Below, in pieces: positions 16,028-25,002 of a stretch of 64,000 nucleotides of DNA. Source of the DNA: Caulobacteraceae bacterium. GTDB lineage: Bacteria; Pseudomonadota; Alphaproteobacteria; Caulobacterales; Caulobacteraceae. The DNA lies in NCBI GenBank assembly GCA_030446805.1, contig JAUJMO010000001.1, forward strand, positions 1,338,980 through 1,402,979, given 5' to 3'. The notes below the pieces were generated by a model, which had not been told where the DNA came from, did not search any database, and worked only from the letters and a program-made list of their open reading frames with translations. A program made the position numbers and the translations under genes. How positions within the stretch are numbered: position 1 is the stretch's first letter; every line of letters starts with the position of its first letter.

Positions 16028-17322
16028 TCGGCGCGCTTGTCGCCCTCGCCCCCGCCCTGCTGGTGCTGCTCACCTCGGGAGGGCTGATCTCCGCGGCCGA
16101 AACCGCCATGACGGCCGCCAGCCGCGGCCGGCTCCACCAGTTGGAGCGCGAAGGCGATCGCCCCGCCCGCAGGGTCAACCGCCTCCTGGGTGATCAGGAG
16201 ACCATGATCGGGGCCATCCTGCTCAGCAACAATGTGGTCAACATCCTGGCCTCCGCCCTGACCACCACCGTCTTTTCCGCCCTGTTCCCCGGGGCGGTCG
16301 GCGTGGCCGCCGCCACGGTGATCATGACCCTGCTGATCGTGATCTTCGCCGAGATCCTGCCCAAGACCTTGGCGCTGACCCATGCGGACGACGTGGCCCG
16401 GCTGCTGTCTCTGCCGACCCTGTGGCTGGTGCGCATCTTCGGCCCCCTGGCCAACGGCGCCCAATGGGTGGTGCGCCAGACCCTGCGCCCCTTCGGCATC
16501 CGACTGGGCATGGAGACGGACGTGCTGGCGGCGCACGAGGAGATCCGCGGCGCGGTGGAGTACCACCATTCCGAGGGCATGGTGGAGGAGACCGACCGCC
16601 AGATGCTGGGCGGCGTGCTGGACCTGGCCGATCTGGCCGTGTCCGAGATCATGGTCCACCGGCGCAACATGCAGACCCTGGACGCCGACCTGACCCCGCG
16701 CGAACTGATCCGAGCGGCGCTGGACAGCCGCCACACCCGCCTGCCGCTCTACCGCGACGAGCCGGAGAACATCGTGGGCGTTCTCCACAGCAAGGACTTG
16801 GCCCGCGCCATCGCCGCGGTGGACCGGCTGGAGGAGGTCGACCTTCCCTCCGTGATGCGCGAGCCCTGGTTCATCCCCGACACCACCAACGCCAAGGACC
16901 AGCTCGCCGCCTTTCTGCAGCGCCGCAACCACTTCGCCTTGGTGGTGGACGAGTACGGCGACCTGCAGGGTCTGGTGACCCTGGAGGACATCCTCGAAGA
17001 GATCGTGGGCGACATCACCGACGAGCACGACGCGCCCGCGCCCGCAGGCTTCGAAGGCGGCATCGACCGCGCGCCCGACGGCTCGGTGGCGGTGGACGGC
17101 GCCACCACCATCCGCGACCTCAACCGCGCCCTGGACTGGACCCTGCCCGACGAGGAGGCCGTCACCGTGGCCGGCCTGGTGATCCACGAAGCCCAGACCA
17201 TCCCCGACATGGGTCAGGTGTTCAACTTCCACCGCCAGCGCTTCCAGATCCTGGGCAAGGAACGCAACCAGATCACCCAATTAAGGGTGTGGCCGCCGGA
17301 GCCGGTGGACGAGGACGTCTAG
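16024..17322 (+). CDS. CNNM/CorC-type hemolysin-like transporter (DUF21 + CBS pair + CorC_HlyC)
   Basis: About 432 residues. The DUF21/CNNM membrane domain (residues about 1-190) carries [15 protein letters not shown] and [15 protein letters not shown] pair follows ([11 protein letters not shown]... and [27 protein letters not shown]), then a C-terminal CorC_HlyC domain ([11 protein letters not shown]). Family members are linked to Mg2+/Co2+ efflux. No ATG fits; a TTG at 16024 overlaps the aroB stop (TTGA) and follows AAGGAG at good spacing, so it is taken as the start. Confidence 0.92.
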   Translation: MIGALVALAPALLVLLTSGGLISAAETAMTAASRGRLHQLEREGDRPARRVNRLLGDQETMIGAILLSNNVVNILASALTTTVFSALFPGAVGVAAATVIMTLLIVIFAEILPKTLALTHADDVARLLSLPTLWLVRIFGPLANGAQWVVRQTLRPFGIRLGMETDVLAAHEEIRGAVEYHHSEGMVEETDRQMLGGVLDLADLAVSEIMVHRRNMQTLDADLTPRELIRAALDSRHTRLPLYRDEPENIVGVLHSKDLARAIAAVDRLEEVDLPSVMREPWFIPDTTNAKDQLAAFLQRRNHFALVVDEYGDLQGLVTLEDILEEIVGDITDEHDAPAPAGFEGGIDRAPDGSVAVDGATTIRDLNRALDWTLPDEEAVTVAGLVIHEAQTIPDMGQVFNFHRQRFQILGKERNQITQLRVWPPEPVDEDV

Positions 17323-17344
17323 GAATGGGCCAGAGCCCACACCC

Positions 17345-17617
17345 TTATTCCCCTGGCGCGGCCGCCTTGATCGATAGGGCGTGCACCGGGCCGGCGAGCT
17401 CCACCCGCAGCACCTCGTTCACCGCCCTTTGCCGCGCCACCCGGCCCAGGCCCGTGAAGGCCGCGGAGACGACCCGAACGTCGAAATGCGTCTCTCCCGA
17501 GCCGTCGCCCGCGCCTGCATGGCCCGCGTGGCGCCAGCTCTCGTCGGTCACCGCCAGCTCCACCGGCGCGAAGGCCGCGGTCAGCTTGTCGCGGATGGTA
17601 TCGGCAACCACGCCCAT
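17345..17617 (-). CDS. bolA: BolA family protein
   Basis: 90 residues from the ATG at 17617. It has the BolA fold signatures VTDESWRHAGHAG (with the conserved His pair), ETHFDVRVVSAAF, and the KH-like helix RQRAVNEVLRVELAGPVHALSI. BolA proteins partner with monothiol glutaredoxins in Fe-S/iron handling and stress morphology. It is transcribed divergently from the J-domain gene and convergently with the CNNM/CBS gene, as in several relatives. Confidence 0.93.
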   Translation of the reverse strand: MGVVADTIRDKLTAAFAPVELAVTDESWRHAGHAGAGDGSGETHFDVRVVSAAFTGLGRVARQRAVNEVLRVELAGPVHALSIKAAAPGE

Positions 17618-17672
17618 TTCGCTCGCCCCGTCAATTCTTGAACCGTAAGACTTCACGCTCATACTGGGTCCC

Positions 17673-18332
17673 GTGAGCGACGCCTTCCAGTACCGGCCCA
17701 AGTTCGTGGACATCCGCGTGCGTCCGCCCAAACCCGGCGAAGCGCCGCCGGAGCAGGCGGACGTGTTCACCTTAAAGCCCGGCGAGCGCGCCTGCGACCA
17801 CCAGGGCTGCCGTCGCGCGGCCACCGCCAAGGCCCCCAAGGGCCGCGGGCTGGAGGGCGAATTCTACCACTTCTGCGCGCCCCACGCGGCCGAGTACAAC
17901 AAGCACTGGGACTTCTTCGCCGGCATGAACGAGGCGGAGGTGCAGCAGTGGCAGGCCGACGCCCGCACCGGCCACCGCCCCACCTGGGCCTTCAAGGCGT
18001 CCAACAAGTCGCGCGAAGCCGCGGGCGCCGCCGCCAAGGCCGGGGAGGCGTTCGTCGATCCCCTGGGCGTCCTGGCTGCAGCCCGCAAGCGGGCCGAAGC
18101 CGCCAAGGTCGCGGACAGCGCCCGCCCGATGGGCAAGCTCGAGCGCATCGCCCTGGCCGACCTTGACCTGGACATCACCAAGGCGGCCGAACCCGCCGCC
18201 ATCCGCGCCCGCTACCACGAACTGCTCAAGCGCCTGCACCCCGACGCCAACGGCGGCGACCGCTCCACGGAGGACAAGCTCGCCCGCGTGATCAAGGCCT
18301 TCAAAGTGCTCAAGGCGGCCAGGCTCGCCTGA
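17673..18332 (+). CDS. C-terminal J-domain (DnaJ-like) protein
   Basis: 219 residues from a GTG start. The N-terminal 100 residues hold two CxxxC/H-like positions (ACDHQGCRR, FCAPHA) and an aromatic block (EYNKHWDFF). The J domain is at the C-terminus (about residues 160-219) with the HPD motif in LKRLHPDANGGD, so it can stimulate a DnaK. The Gly/Phe and zinc-finger regions of classical DnaJ are absent. It is widespread in alphaproteobacteria next to bolA and cobS. The client is unknown. Confidence 0.88.
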   Translation: MSDAFQYRPKFVDIRVRPPKPGEAPPEQADVFTLKPGERACDHQGCRRAATAKAPKGRGLEGEFYHFCAPHAAEYNKHWDFFAGMNEAEVQQWQADARTGHRPTWAFKASNKSREAAGAAAKAGEAFVDPLGVLAAARKRAEAAKVADSARPMGKLERIALADLDLDITKAAEPAAIRARYHELLKRLHPDANGGDRSTEDKLARVIKAFKVLKAARLA

Positions 18333-18441
18333 TGCGCCGCCCCGACCCGGTTCGAGAAGGTCGGTCACCGCCAGGGCGGGAGCGCCGCCGCCCTGCGAGT
18401 TGACCCTCGACGGTCCGATGCGCACCGCCTAACTAGCGGGG

Positions 18442-19458
18442 ATGCTCGATACCCCCGCCGACACGACGCGGCCCGACGCCGCCGACCCGCTGCTCACCGC
18501 CGCGCCCGACCGCACGGTCTCCGTGCGCGACGCCTTCGGCGTGGACAGCGACATGCAGGTCCCGGCCTTCTCCACGACAGACCCGCACGTGCCGGAGATC
18601 GACCTCGCCTACCGCTTCGACCCGCAGACCACCTTGGCCATCTGCGCCGGCTTCGCCCACAACCGCCGGGTGATGGTCCAGGGCTATCACGGCACCGGCA
18701 AATCGACCCACATCGAACAGGTCGCGGCCCGCCTGAACTGGCCGCTGGTGCGCGTGAATCTCGACAGCCACGTGTCGCGTATCGATCTGGTCGGCAAGGA
18801 CGCCATCGTGCTGCGCGAGGGTCGCCAAGTCACGGAGTTCCGCGAAGGCATGCTGCCCTGGGCGCTGCAGCGCCCCATCGCGCTGGTGTTCGACGAATAC
18901 GACGCCGGCCGCCCCGACGTGATGTTCGTGATCCAGCGCGTGCTGGAGGCTTCCGGCCGCCTGACCCTGCTCGACCAGAACCGGGTGATCCGCCCCCACC
19001 CGCAGTTCCGCCTGTTCGCCACCACCAACACCATCGGGCTCGGCGACACCACGGGCCTGTATCACGGCACTCAGCAGATCAACCAAGGCCAGATGGACCG
19101 GTGGAACGTGGTCACCACCCTCAACTACCTGGCCCACGACGTCGAAGCCGAGATCGTCCTCAGCAAGGTGCCCGAATACGACACGGCCGAAGGCCGCCGT
19201 ACCCTGGCCGCCATGGTGCGCGTGGCCGACATGACCCGCAACGCCTTCATGAACGGCGACATCAGCACGGTGATGAGCCCGCGCACCGTGATCACCTGGG
19301 CTCAAAACGCGACCATCTTCGGCGATGTGGCCTCGGCCTTCCGCATGACCTTCCTGAACAAGTGCGACGAGCTCGAGCGGCCCACGGTGGCGGAGTTCTA
19401 CCAGCGCGCCTTTGGGACGGACTTGCCGGAAAGCGCAGCGCGGGTGCGGGTGGCGTGA
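18442..19458 (+). CDS. cobS: Cobaltochelatase subunit CobS (AAA+ ATPase)
   Basis: 338 residues. The N-terminal CobS region ([17 protein letters not shown]) precedes an AAA+ MoxR-like domain with Walker [11 protein letters not shown], Walker B ALVFDEYD, and sensor [11 protein letters not shown]. CobN-CobS-CobT insert cobalt into hydrogenobyrinic acid diamide in aerobic B12 synthesis; CobS-like ATPases also occur without B12 genes. In most alphaproteobacteria cobT follows. Here the next 300 bases carry no gene and the next gene is on the other strand, so cobT must be elsewhere or lost. Confidence 0.93.
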   Translation: MLDTPADTTRPDAADPLLTAAPDRTVSVRDAFGVDSDMQVPAFSTTDPHVPEIDLAYRFDPQTTLAICAGFAHNRRVMVQGYHGTGKSTHIEQVAARLNWPLVRVNLDSHVSRIDLVGKDAIVLREGRQVTEFREGMLPWALQRPIALVFDEYDAGRPDVMFVIQRVLEASGRLTLLDQNRVIRPHPQFRLFATTNTIGLGDTTGLYHGTQQINQGQMDRWNVVTTLNYLAHDVEAEIVLSKVPEYDTAEGRRTLAAMVRVADMTRNAFMNGDISTVMSPRTVITWAQNATIFGDVASAFRMTFLNKCDELERPTVAEFYQRAFGTDLPESAARVRVA

Positions 19459-19770
19459 AGATCACCCGCGCCGTCGCAAGCTGGGCGATGGGCGCGAGGC
19501 GTTCGGAGTTCGCCTGCGAAGGCTGACCCAAGAAATCCGTCGCCCTTGGATGTCCTCCAGCTCTTCTGAGGCCCATGGGTCGGCGACACGGGTCTTCGGG
19601 GCTGGATGACGATCTCACGTTCACCTGTGCGCCGCGGAACGATGGGCCCTCGGAACAAGTCCGAGGGATGACGACGAGCTGGGAGGACGGCCGCACGACC
19701 CTGCCCCGCCGTTGATCGCTTGCCGGCCGGCGGAGCGGGTCGAGGTCCGGCAGCGGCCAGCCCCGCGGCC
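19459..19770. other. Non-coding spacer after cobS
   Basis: About 312 bases between the convergent cobS and PHB depolymerase genes with no frame that looks coding. Apart from the palindrome at 19647-19667, it contains short GGATGAC/GATGACG-like words that often flank alphaproteobacterial intergenic palindromes. No remnant of cobT can be recognised in any frame. Confidence 0.5.
19647..19667. repeat. REP-like intergenic palindrome
   Basis: CCCTCGGA and TCCGAGGG form a perfect eight-base stem around the loop ACAAG, followed by GATGACG. This CTCGGA-ACAAG-TCCGAGG-ATGAC layout matches the short palindromic repeats scattered in alphaproteobacterial intergenic regions. Only one copy was seen in this window. 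It may also act as a transcript-end hairpin between the convergent genes. Confidence 0.55.
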
Positions 19771-20934
19771 TCAGCGCATCAGGCCGGCGCTCTTCAAGGC
19801 TTGGGCGATCACGTCCTGCACGCCTGAGGGCACATGCCCCGACACGCTCGCCATGACTCGATCGCCGACGGCCGCGCCCGGCCCCGGCCTCGCGTCATTG
19901 GCCGCAGAACGCGGGGGTTCCGGAGCCGGTCGGGTGGCCGCGCGATCGGCGCGCGACGCCTCCCCGGCGATGCCCCAAAATCGGGCGATCTCCAGCGAGG
20001 AGGACACCCCGGCTTCCAGCATGTAGGGCGCCGCCGTTCCCACGCCCTCCGGTCCGCGGGTGGCCAGGGGCGTGCCATGGCCCACGCCGCGCAGCAGGTG
20101 GCTCTCGATCAGCACCTCGCCGGTGGACGGCGAACGCCACACCGCGCGCGTACGGCCGGGCAGGCGCTCCGTCTCGGTGGGCTCGGCCGGGAGGCCGTGG
20201 GCGGCCGCCCATTGCTTGGCGATCTCACCCGCGTTGTGCGGCTTCACCGTCCCGTCGGCGTCGCCGTGCCAGATGGCCAGGCGTGGAACCCGCCCGCCCC
20301 GAGGCGCGGCGCGACGCAGGCGCTCGCCCAGCTCGGTCGAGCTCCGGGTCCGACCGTCATACATGGCCCCCAGCGCCGCCTGCAGGTCGGCCGCCACACC
20401 GAACGGCAGCCCCGCCACAATCCCCCCCGCCGCGAACACCTCGGGATAGGTGGCCAGCATCACCGCGCTCATGGCGCCGCCGGCCGACAGCCCCGTCACG
20501 AACACGCGCCCGGCGTCCAGCCTGTGCTCGCGCACGGCATGGGCCACCATGGCGCGGATGGAGGCCGCCTCTCCCCGCCCCCGCGCCTGGTCGCCCGGTT
20601 CGTACCAGTTGAAGCAACGGTTGGGGTTGTTGGCCGGCGTCTGCTCCGGCGCGATCACCGCAAAGCCGTAACGGTCCGCCAGCTGAAGCCACCCCCCGGC
20701 CGCCGCGTGCGGTTCGGCCCGCTGGGTGCAGCCGTGCAGCACGACCACCAGGGGCGCGCCGGGCTGGAGACCCTCAGGGACGTAGCTGAGCATCCGCAGC
20801 GCGCCAGGGTTGGCGCCGAACCGGGCCACCTCGGTCATGCGGTCCTCGCCGGCGTCGCCGCCCGCTTTGGCGAACGACTCTGTCCGCCGGCGAAGCCGCG
20901 CCAGCATGGCGGTGGTCTCTTCAAGTCCGGGCAT
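19771..20934 (-). CDS. PHB depolymerase family esterase
   Basis: About 387 residues from the ATG at 20934. It is an alpha/beta-hydrolase of the PHB-depolymerase/feruloyl-esterase group: LVVVLHGCTQ (oxyanion), FNWYEPGDQARGRGEA, lipase box GLSAGGAM, the WHGDADGTV Asp and the GVGHGTPL His. No signal peptide is seen, so an intracellular role in poly-3-hydroxyalkanoate or related ester hydrolysis is possible; short secreted-type homologues exist too. The C-terminal 70 residues are Pro/Ala-rich. A perfect inverted repeat with CTGC-N3-GCAG lies at the promoter, which points to PhaR control. Confidence 0.85.
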   Translation of the reverse strand: MPGLEETTAMLARLRRRTESFAKAGGDAGEDRMTEVARFGANPGALRMLSYVPEGLQPGAPLVVVLHGCTQRAEPHAAAGGWLQLADRYGFAVIAPEQTPANNPNRCFNWYEPGDQARGRGEAASIRAMVAHAVREHRLDAGRVFVTGLSAGGAMSAVMLATYPEVFAAGGIVAGLPFGVAADLQAALGAMYDGRTRSSTELGERLRRAAPRGGRVPRLAIWHGDADGTVKPHNAGEIAKQWAAAHGLPAEPTETERLPGRTRAVWRSPSTGEVLIESHLLRGVGHGTPLATRGPEGVGTAAPYMLEAGVSSSLEIARFWGIAGEASRADRAATRPAPEPPRSAANDARPGPGAAVGDRVMASVSGHVPSGVQDVIAQALKSAGLMR

Positions 20935-21245
20935 TGCGAATTCAACTCCAGGCGGCCGGCGGTGCGGCCGCGCGGCTATATAATGCTGCACCGCAGCATT
21001 CGCTGCGCACGATCCTGCGGTGCGATCCTGAACGAGTCGCGCCCACCCTCCGGGTTGATCGGCGGAGACACAGTCGGGCCTCCGCCCCAGGCGGCTGACA
21101 GGTTCACGAGAGATGAAGGCGTCCGCCCGGCCGCGGAAACACGGGCGGAACGAATCACGTCCGAATCAGCGACTCTCGCCGATTCAGCTTCCGTTCTCAC
21201 ACCATCCATTGTGGCTGAGTCGCCCCCAGCCCACAACGCCCAAGC
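20935..21245. other. Spacer upstream of the PHB depolymerase gene
   Basis: About 311 bases between the depolymerase start and the DUF3617 stop (both minus strand). It carries the PhaR-like operator at 20982-21000 next to a TATATA box. No credible coding frame is visible in the rest. Confidence 0.5.
20982..21000 (-). promoter_or_regulatory. PhaR-type operator overlapping the depolymerase promoter
   Basis: AATGCTGC-ACC-GCAGCATT is a perfect 8+8 inverted repeat with a three-base centre, containing CTGC-N3-GCAG, the core described for the PHB regulator PhaR of Paracoccus denitrificans. On the minus strand it sits directly before TATATA (20977-20982), a good -10 box, so the operator would occupy the -35/-10 spacer. 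It lies about 48 bases upstream of the depolymerase ATG. Confidence 0.6.
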
Positions 21246-21671
21246 TTACGAGCCGGGCGATCCGGCCGGGCATCTCGCCGACACGCGCTGGGCTGTCATG
21301 GCGCCCCTGAGCGGGATGCCGTTGGTGGTGGTCAGGGCGATGTTCAGCCGGAAGTTCTCCGGCGTGTAGGCGCCCGTGGCGCGGATGGGCGCGCGTCGGC
21401 CCTTCTTGTCCACGCAGGCGCCGACCATCTCCACCCGCCCGTTCCTCACGGTCTTGGTGGGGTAGCTGCACTTGTAGTGTTTGTTCCCGGGGAAGGCGAG
21501 GAAGTCGCTGATCTCCTCGGCGGCCAGGCAGCGACGCCCGTTGTCCAGCGGAATGCCCACGGCTTTGACGCTGTACTTCCACAGCCCGGGCAGGATGGGC
21601 GTGGCGGCGGGCGTGGCCGCGGCGGCGCTGGCGACGGAGCCCAGGACGGCGGCGAGCAGCAAACGTTTCAT
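21246..21671 (-). CDS. DUF3617 domain-containing secreted protein
   Basis: 141 residues with signal peptide MKRLLLAAVLGSVASAAAA. The DUF3617 pattern follows: GLWKYSVKAVGIPL, a CLA..E motif after it (GRRCLAAEEISDFL), CSYPTKTVRNGRVEM and GACVDKKG. Four Cys are spaced for two disulfides. The family is periplasmic and of unknown function, common in Caulobacterales and sphingomonads. The ATG at 21671 opens right at the signal peptide. It diverges from rpmB. Confidence 0.82.
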   Translation of the reverse strand: MKRLLLAAVLGSVASAAAATPAATPILPGLWKYSVKAVGIPLDNGRRCLAAEEISDFLAFPGNKHYKCSYPTKTVRNGRVEMVGACVDKKGRRAPIRATGAYTPENFRLNIALTTTNGIPLRGAMTAQRVSARCPAGSPGS

Positions 21672-21753
21672 GATCACCGGGTTAAGGCTGGACGGTGTTG
21701 AAACATGGGCGACGTGAACCGGGCTTGAAGGGGCGCCCGCCTCGCACACCAAC

Positions 21754-21782
21754 TTGACCCGCCCGCCCCGTCTCCCTTATAC
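21754..21782 (+). promoter_or_regulatory. Sigma-70-type promoter for rpmB
   Basis: TTGACC at 21754-21759 and TTATAC at 21777-21782 are separated by 17 bases, close to the housekeeping consensus. They lie about 68 bases before the rpmB ATG, on the correct strand, and no competing gene starts there. Confidence 0.55.
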
Positions 21783-21849
21783 GGGCGCCTTCCTCGCGGA
21801 CGGCCTCGCCGTGCCCGCGCGCAACCCTGTGTAACCTCAAGGCTCTCCC

Positions 21850-22149
21850 ATGTCCCGCCGCTGCGAGCTTACGGGCGTCGGCCCCATGGTCGGCAACCAC
21901 GTCAGCCACTCCAACATCAAGACCAAGCGTCGCTTCCTGCCCTCCCTGCGTACGCACAAGCTGCAGTCGGAAGCCCTCGGCCAGGCGGTCACCCTGCGCA
22001 TCACCAATGCGGCGCTGCGCACCCTGGACTTCAAGGGCGGACTCGACCCCTTCCTGGCCAAGGCTCACGACGAGGACCTCTCGCCGCGCGCGCTCAAGAT
22101 CAAGAAGCAGGTCAAGGCCAAGCTGGCCGCCCAGCAAACCGCAGCCTGA
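21850..22149 (+). CDS. rpmB: 50S ribosomal protein L28
   Basis: 99 residues of the long alphaproteobacterial L28 form. It begins MSRRCELTGVGPMVGNHVSHSNIKTKRRFLPSL, with the conserved G-N-VSHSN-KT-RRF core, and ends with a Lys-rich tail. It is monocistronic here: its own promoter is upstream and a hairpin follows the stop. Confidence 0.97.
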   Translation: MSRRCELTGVGPMVGNHVSHSNIKTKRRFLPSLRTHKLQSEALGQAVTLRITNAALRTLDFKGGLDPFLAKAHDEDLSPRALKIKKQVKAKLAAQQTAA

Positions 22150-22156
22150 AGACGCG

Positions 22157-22176
22157 GGCGCCGGCCCTACGGCGCC
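22157..22176 (+). terminator. Hairpin after rpmB
   Basis: GGCGCCG and CGGCGCC form a seven-base perfect stem with loop GCCCTA, starting eight bases after the rpmB stop and followed by GTTT. The T run is short, so termination may be partial or factor-assisted. Confidence 0.5.
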
Positions 22177-22261
22177 GTTTCGGCGATGATCCCGGCTGGC
22201 GCCGCCCTTGCGCCGCACGGGCGTGCGACTTAGCACCCCCACGCATCCCCGGAGACCCGCC

Positions 22262-23443
22262 ATGTCGCCTACGCTGATCTCCGGCGCGACCGGAGTGCTC
22301 GCCCTCGCCGACGGGACCGTTCTGCAGGGAGTAGGCGTGGGCGCGCAGGGCGCGGCCGTTGGTGAGCTATGCTTCAACACGGCCATGAGCGGCTATCAGG
22401 AGATCCTGACCGACCCCAGCTACATGGGCCAGATCGTCACCTTCACCTTTCCCCACATCGGCAACACGGGGGTGAACTTCGAGGATCTGGAGCAGATGGG
22501 CGGCGGGGCGGAAACCTCCGCGCGCGGCGCCGTCTTCCGCGACCTGCCCACGCCCGCCGCCAGCTGGCGGGCGGCCAGCGACCTGCCGGGCTGGATGACG
22601 CGCCGCAACCTGATCGGCCTTGCGGGGGTGGACACCCGCGCCCTGGTCAAGCGGCTCCGCGACGGCGGGGCGGTGAACGCGGCGATCGCGCATGCCGCCG
22701 ATGGACGGTTCGACCTGAATGCGCTGATCGCCCAGGCGCAGGCCTGGCCGGGGCTGGCGGGCATGGACCTGGCCAAGACCGCCTCCACCCTACAGACCTT
22801 CACCTTCGACGAGGGCCTGTGGGGCTGGCCCGAGGGGTATGAAAAGCCGGTGGAACCGCCGAAATACGAGGTCGTGGTGCTGGACTACGGCGTGAAGCGC
22901 AACATCCTGCGCGCGCTGACCAGCGTGGGCGCGCGGGCCACGGTGGTGCCGGCCGACACCCCGGCGGAGGAGGTGCTCGCGCGCAAGCCGGACGGCGTCG
23001 TGCTCAGCAACGGGCCGGGCGACCCGGCCGCCACGGGCGAATACGCCGTGCCCGAGATCGCCAAACTGGTGAACAGCGGCCTGCCTGTGTTCGGCATCTG
23101 CCTGGGCCATCAGATGCTGGCCCGCGCCCTGGGCGCGCGCACGGTGAAGATGCCCGCTGGACACCACGGCGCGAACCATCCCGTGAAGGACCTCACCACC
23201 GGCAAGGTCGAGATCGTGAGCATGAACCACGGCTTTGCGGTGGATCGCGACAGCCTGCCGGCCCCGGTAAAGGAGACCCACGTCTCCTTGTTCGACGGCT
23301 CCAATTGCGGCTTGGAGCTGGAAGGGCGGCCCGTGTTCAGCGTCCAACATCATCCGGAGGCCAGCCCGGGACCCACGGACAGCCTTTACTTGTTCGAGCG
23401 GTTCGCCGGCATGATGGACGGCCGGCGAGGCCGAGCGGAATAG
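22262..23443 (+). CDS. carA: Carbamoyl-phosphate synthase small subunit
   Basis: 393 residues. The N-terminal CPSase_sm_chain domain (GVGAQGAAVGELCFNTAMSGYQEI) is followed by a class I glutamine amidotransferase domain with FGICLGHQML (nucleophile Cys about residue 279) and HHPEASPGP (His/Glu). It supplies ammonia to CarB for arginine and pyrimidine synthesis. The ATG at 22262 follows CCGGAGACCCGCC. carB is not adjacent; a glycosyltransferase-like gene follows instead. Confidence 0.96.
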   Translation: MSPTLISGATGVLALADGTVLQGVGVGAQGAAVGELCFNTAMSGYQEILTDPSYMGQIVTFTFPHIGNTGVNFEDLEQMGGGAETSARGAVFRDLPTPAASWRAASDLPGWMTRRNLIGLAGVDTRALVKRLRDGGAVNAAIAHAADGRFDLNALIAQAQAWPGLAGMDLAKTASTLQTFTFDEGLWGWPEGYEKPVEPPKYEVVVLDYGVKRNILRALTSVGARATVVPADTPAEEVLARKPDGVVLSNGPGDPAATGEYAVPEIAKLVNSGLPVFGICLGHQMLARALGARTVKMPAGHHGANHPVKDLTTGKVEIVSMNHGFAVDRDSLPAPVKETHVSLFDGSNCGLELEGRPVFSVQHHPEASPGPTDSLYLFERFAGMMDGRRGRAE

Positions 23444-23534
23444 GCGGGCCGCACAAACCCGCTTGCCCGCCTCCGACGCGCATGTTTGATGCCGCCGCGA
23501 GAGGGGGCTCCCCGGTGCTCCCTCCGCATTCCTC

Positions 23535-24902
23535 GTGGAGCCCGTTTTGGTCGATTTCGGACATGAGTTCCTGCAGGCGCAAGCCGACGGGGTGCTGGCC
23601 GCGGACGAGGCGGGCAAGGCCCAGCTGCTGCTGGAGCTCTCGCAGCTCGCGCTCCGGGAGCAGGCCCCGGGGATCGTGATCGCGGTCGGCGTGACCCTGG
23701 CCGGACGAGGTGAGTGGAATTGGGGGGAATATGCGCTGCAGCTCGCGCTGCGGCTGCCCGGGGCCCGCGGCAAGTCTCTGTACGAGCTGGCCGCCCTGGC
23801 TGCGCGGCAAGGGCGGCACGATCGGTCGGCCATGCTGCTGGAGCAGCTGGAGGCGGAGTTCGGCTTGGACCCGCACCAGGAACGAGAGCTGGCTCATCGG
23901 CTGGCGCATCTGGGCCGGTTCGAGGAGGCGAACGGGCGGCTGGACCGATCGCTCGAGATGGAGCCCGAGTCCCTGGAGATCTGCCTCGTGATGCGCGACT
24001 ACTTCGCCTACATCCGCAAGTTCCCCCGGGAAGAGGTGCTGAGGCGGGCGAAGGCGCTGCTGGAGGTCTACCCAGAGCAGACCGTGGACGAGGTGGCCGA
24101 GGAGGTCCTGGAGGCGCTGAGGGCGAAACGGCCCTACTCCATGGTGCGGGTCAATGACGGCGAGGGGCCGTTCCTGGTGCTCTCGCTGGAGGACGAGCGG
24201 GAGTTCGCCGCCCTTTATCGGATCAACCGGGAGATCTGGTCCAAGGTCATCGTGTGGGACCGCCAAATGGTGTTCGACCGCGATTGGCTGCGGGTGACGA
24301 GAGACTACAGCCGGCGGCTCGCCAACGCCGACTGCATCGGGGCGCACCATTTCTACAGCCTGGAGGGGGAGTACGCCTGGGGAAGCTGGCGCAACGTGCC
24401 CTGCCTGTTCACCATCGTGCGCTGGCTGGAGCAGATGCAGGCGACCGGCTTGGCGGAGCCCGGCCGGATCAAGCTCTGCAACCCGCAGATAAACCAGCAC
24501 ATGCTGTTTCAAGGGCATCTAGAGCGGATCATCCGGTCGCAAACACGGCTGGGGCTGATCTCGGCCCACGCCGCCCTGCCGGGGGCGCTCAAGGAACGGT
24601 TCGGGCTGACGGAAGTCGTCTATCACCAGACTTCAGGCGAGGTGATGCTGCAGGCGGGGCGGGAGCGGGAGCCCCTGGCGGTTTGGCATGACCGGATCTG
24701 CGCCGCGCTGGAGCAGACCGAGCCCGGGATGCTGTTCCTGGTGGGCGCGGGCCTGTTCGCCAAGATCTATTGCGACATCATCAAGCGCGCGGGCGGGGTG
24801 GCGCTGGACATCGGCGCGGTTCCCGACATCTGGATGAAGGCGCCGACGCGGGACTCTCACGCCCTCCCGCAAGTCCAGGCGTTCGGACTGGTGGAGGCTT
24901 GA
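23535..24902 (+). CDS. TPR-like plus GT-D-type glycosyltransferase-like protein
   Basis: About 455 residues from a GTG (no ATG available). The first 190 residues are helical with TPR-like character (ELAALAARQGRHDRSAMLLEQL, LAHLGRFEEANGRLDRSLE). The C-terminal 250 residues resemble the DUF1792/GT-D fold: MVRVNDGEG matches the family's R-F-GDGE nucleotide-sugar motif, and GGVALDIGAVPDIWM resembles its D-GA-D end motif. A role in surface glycan transfer is inferred. It follows carA by 91 bases and precedes a GT61 gene, with which it probably works. Confidence 0.6.
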   Translation: MEPVLVDFGHEFLQAQADGVLAADEAGKAQLLLELSQLALREQAPGIVIAVGVTLAGRGEWNWGEYALQLALRLPGARGKSLYELAALAARQGRHDRSAMLLEQLEAEFGLDPHQERELAHRLAHLGRFEEANGRLDRSLEMEPESLEICLVMRDYFAYIRKFPREEVLRRAKALLEVYPEQTVDEVAEEVLEALRAKRPYSMVRVNDGEGPFLVLSLEDEREFAALYRINREIWSKVIVWDRQMVFDRDWLRVTRDYSRRLANADCIGAHHFYSLEGEYAWGSWRNVPCLFTIVRWLEQMQATGLAEPGRIKLCNPQINQHMLFQGHLERIIRSQTRLGLISAHAALPGALKERFGLTEVVYHQTSGEVMLQAGREREPLAVWHDRICAALEQTEPGMLFLVGAGLFAKIYCDIIKRAGGVALDIGAVPDIWMKAPTRDSHALPQVQAFGLVEA

Positions 24903-25002
24903 GAATGGCCGCCGCGGGCCCGGGGCGGCCGCAGTCTCGGCCCTGCTTGGCGCGGTGGCGGCCGCATGCTCTACCGCGCCCGATTTCACGAAGAGCGACA
25001 CC

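Noticed and set aside
23444-23534. carB expected after carA
   Set aside because: No carB-like sequence is present, but carA and carB are often separated, so its absence alone is not evidence of disruption.
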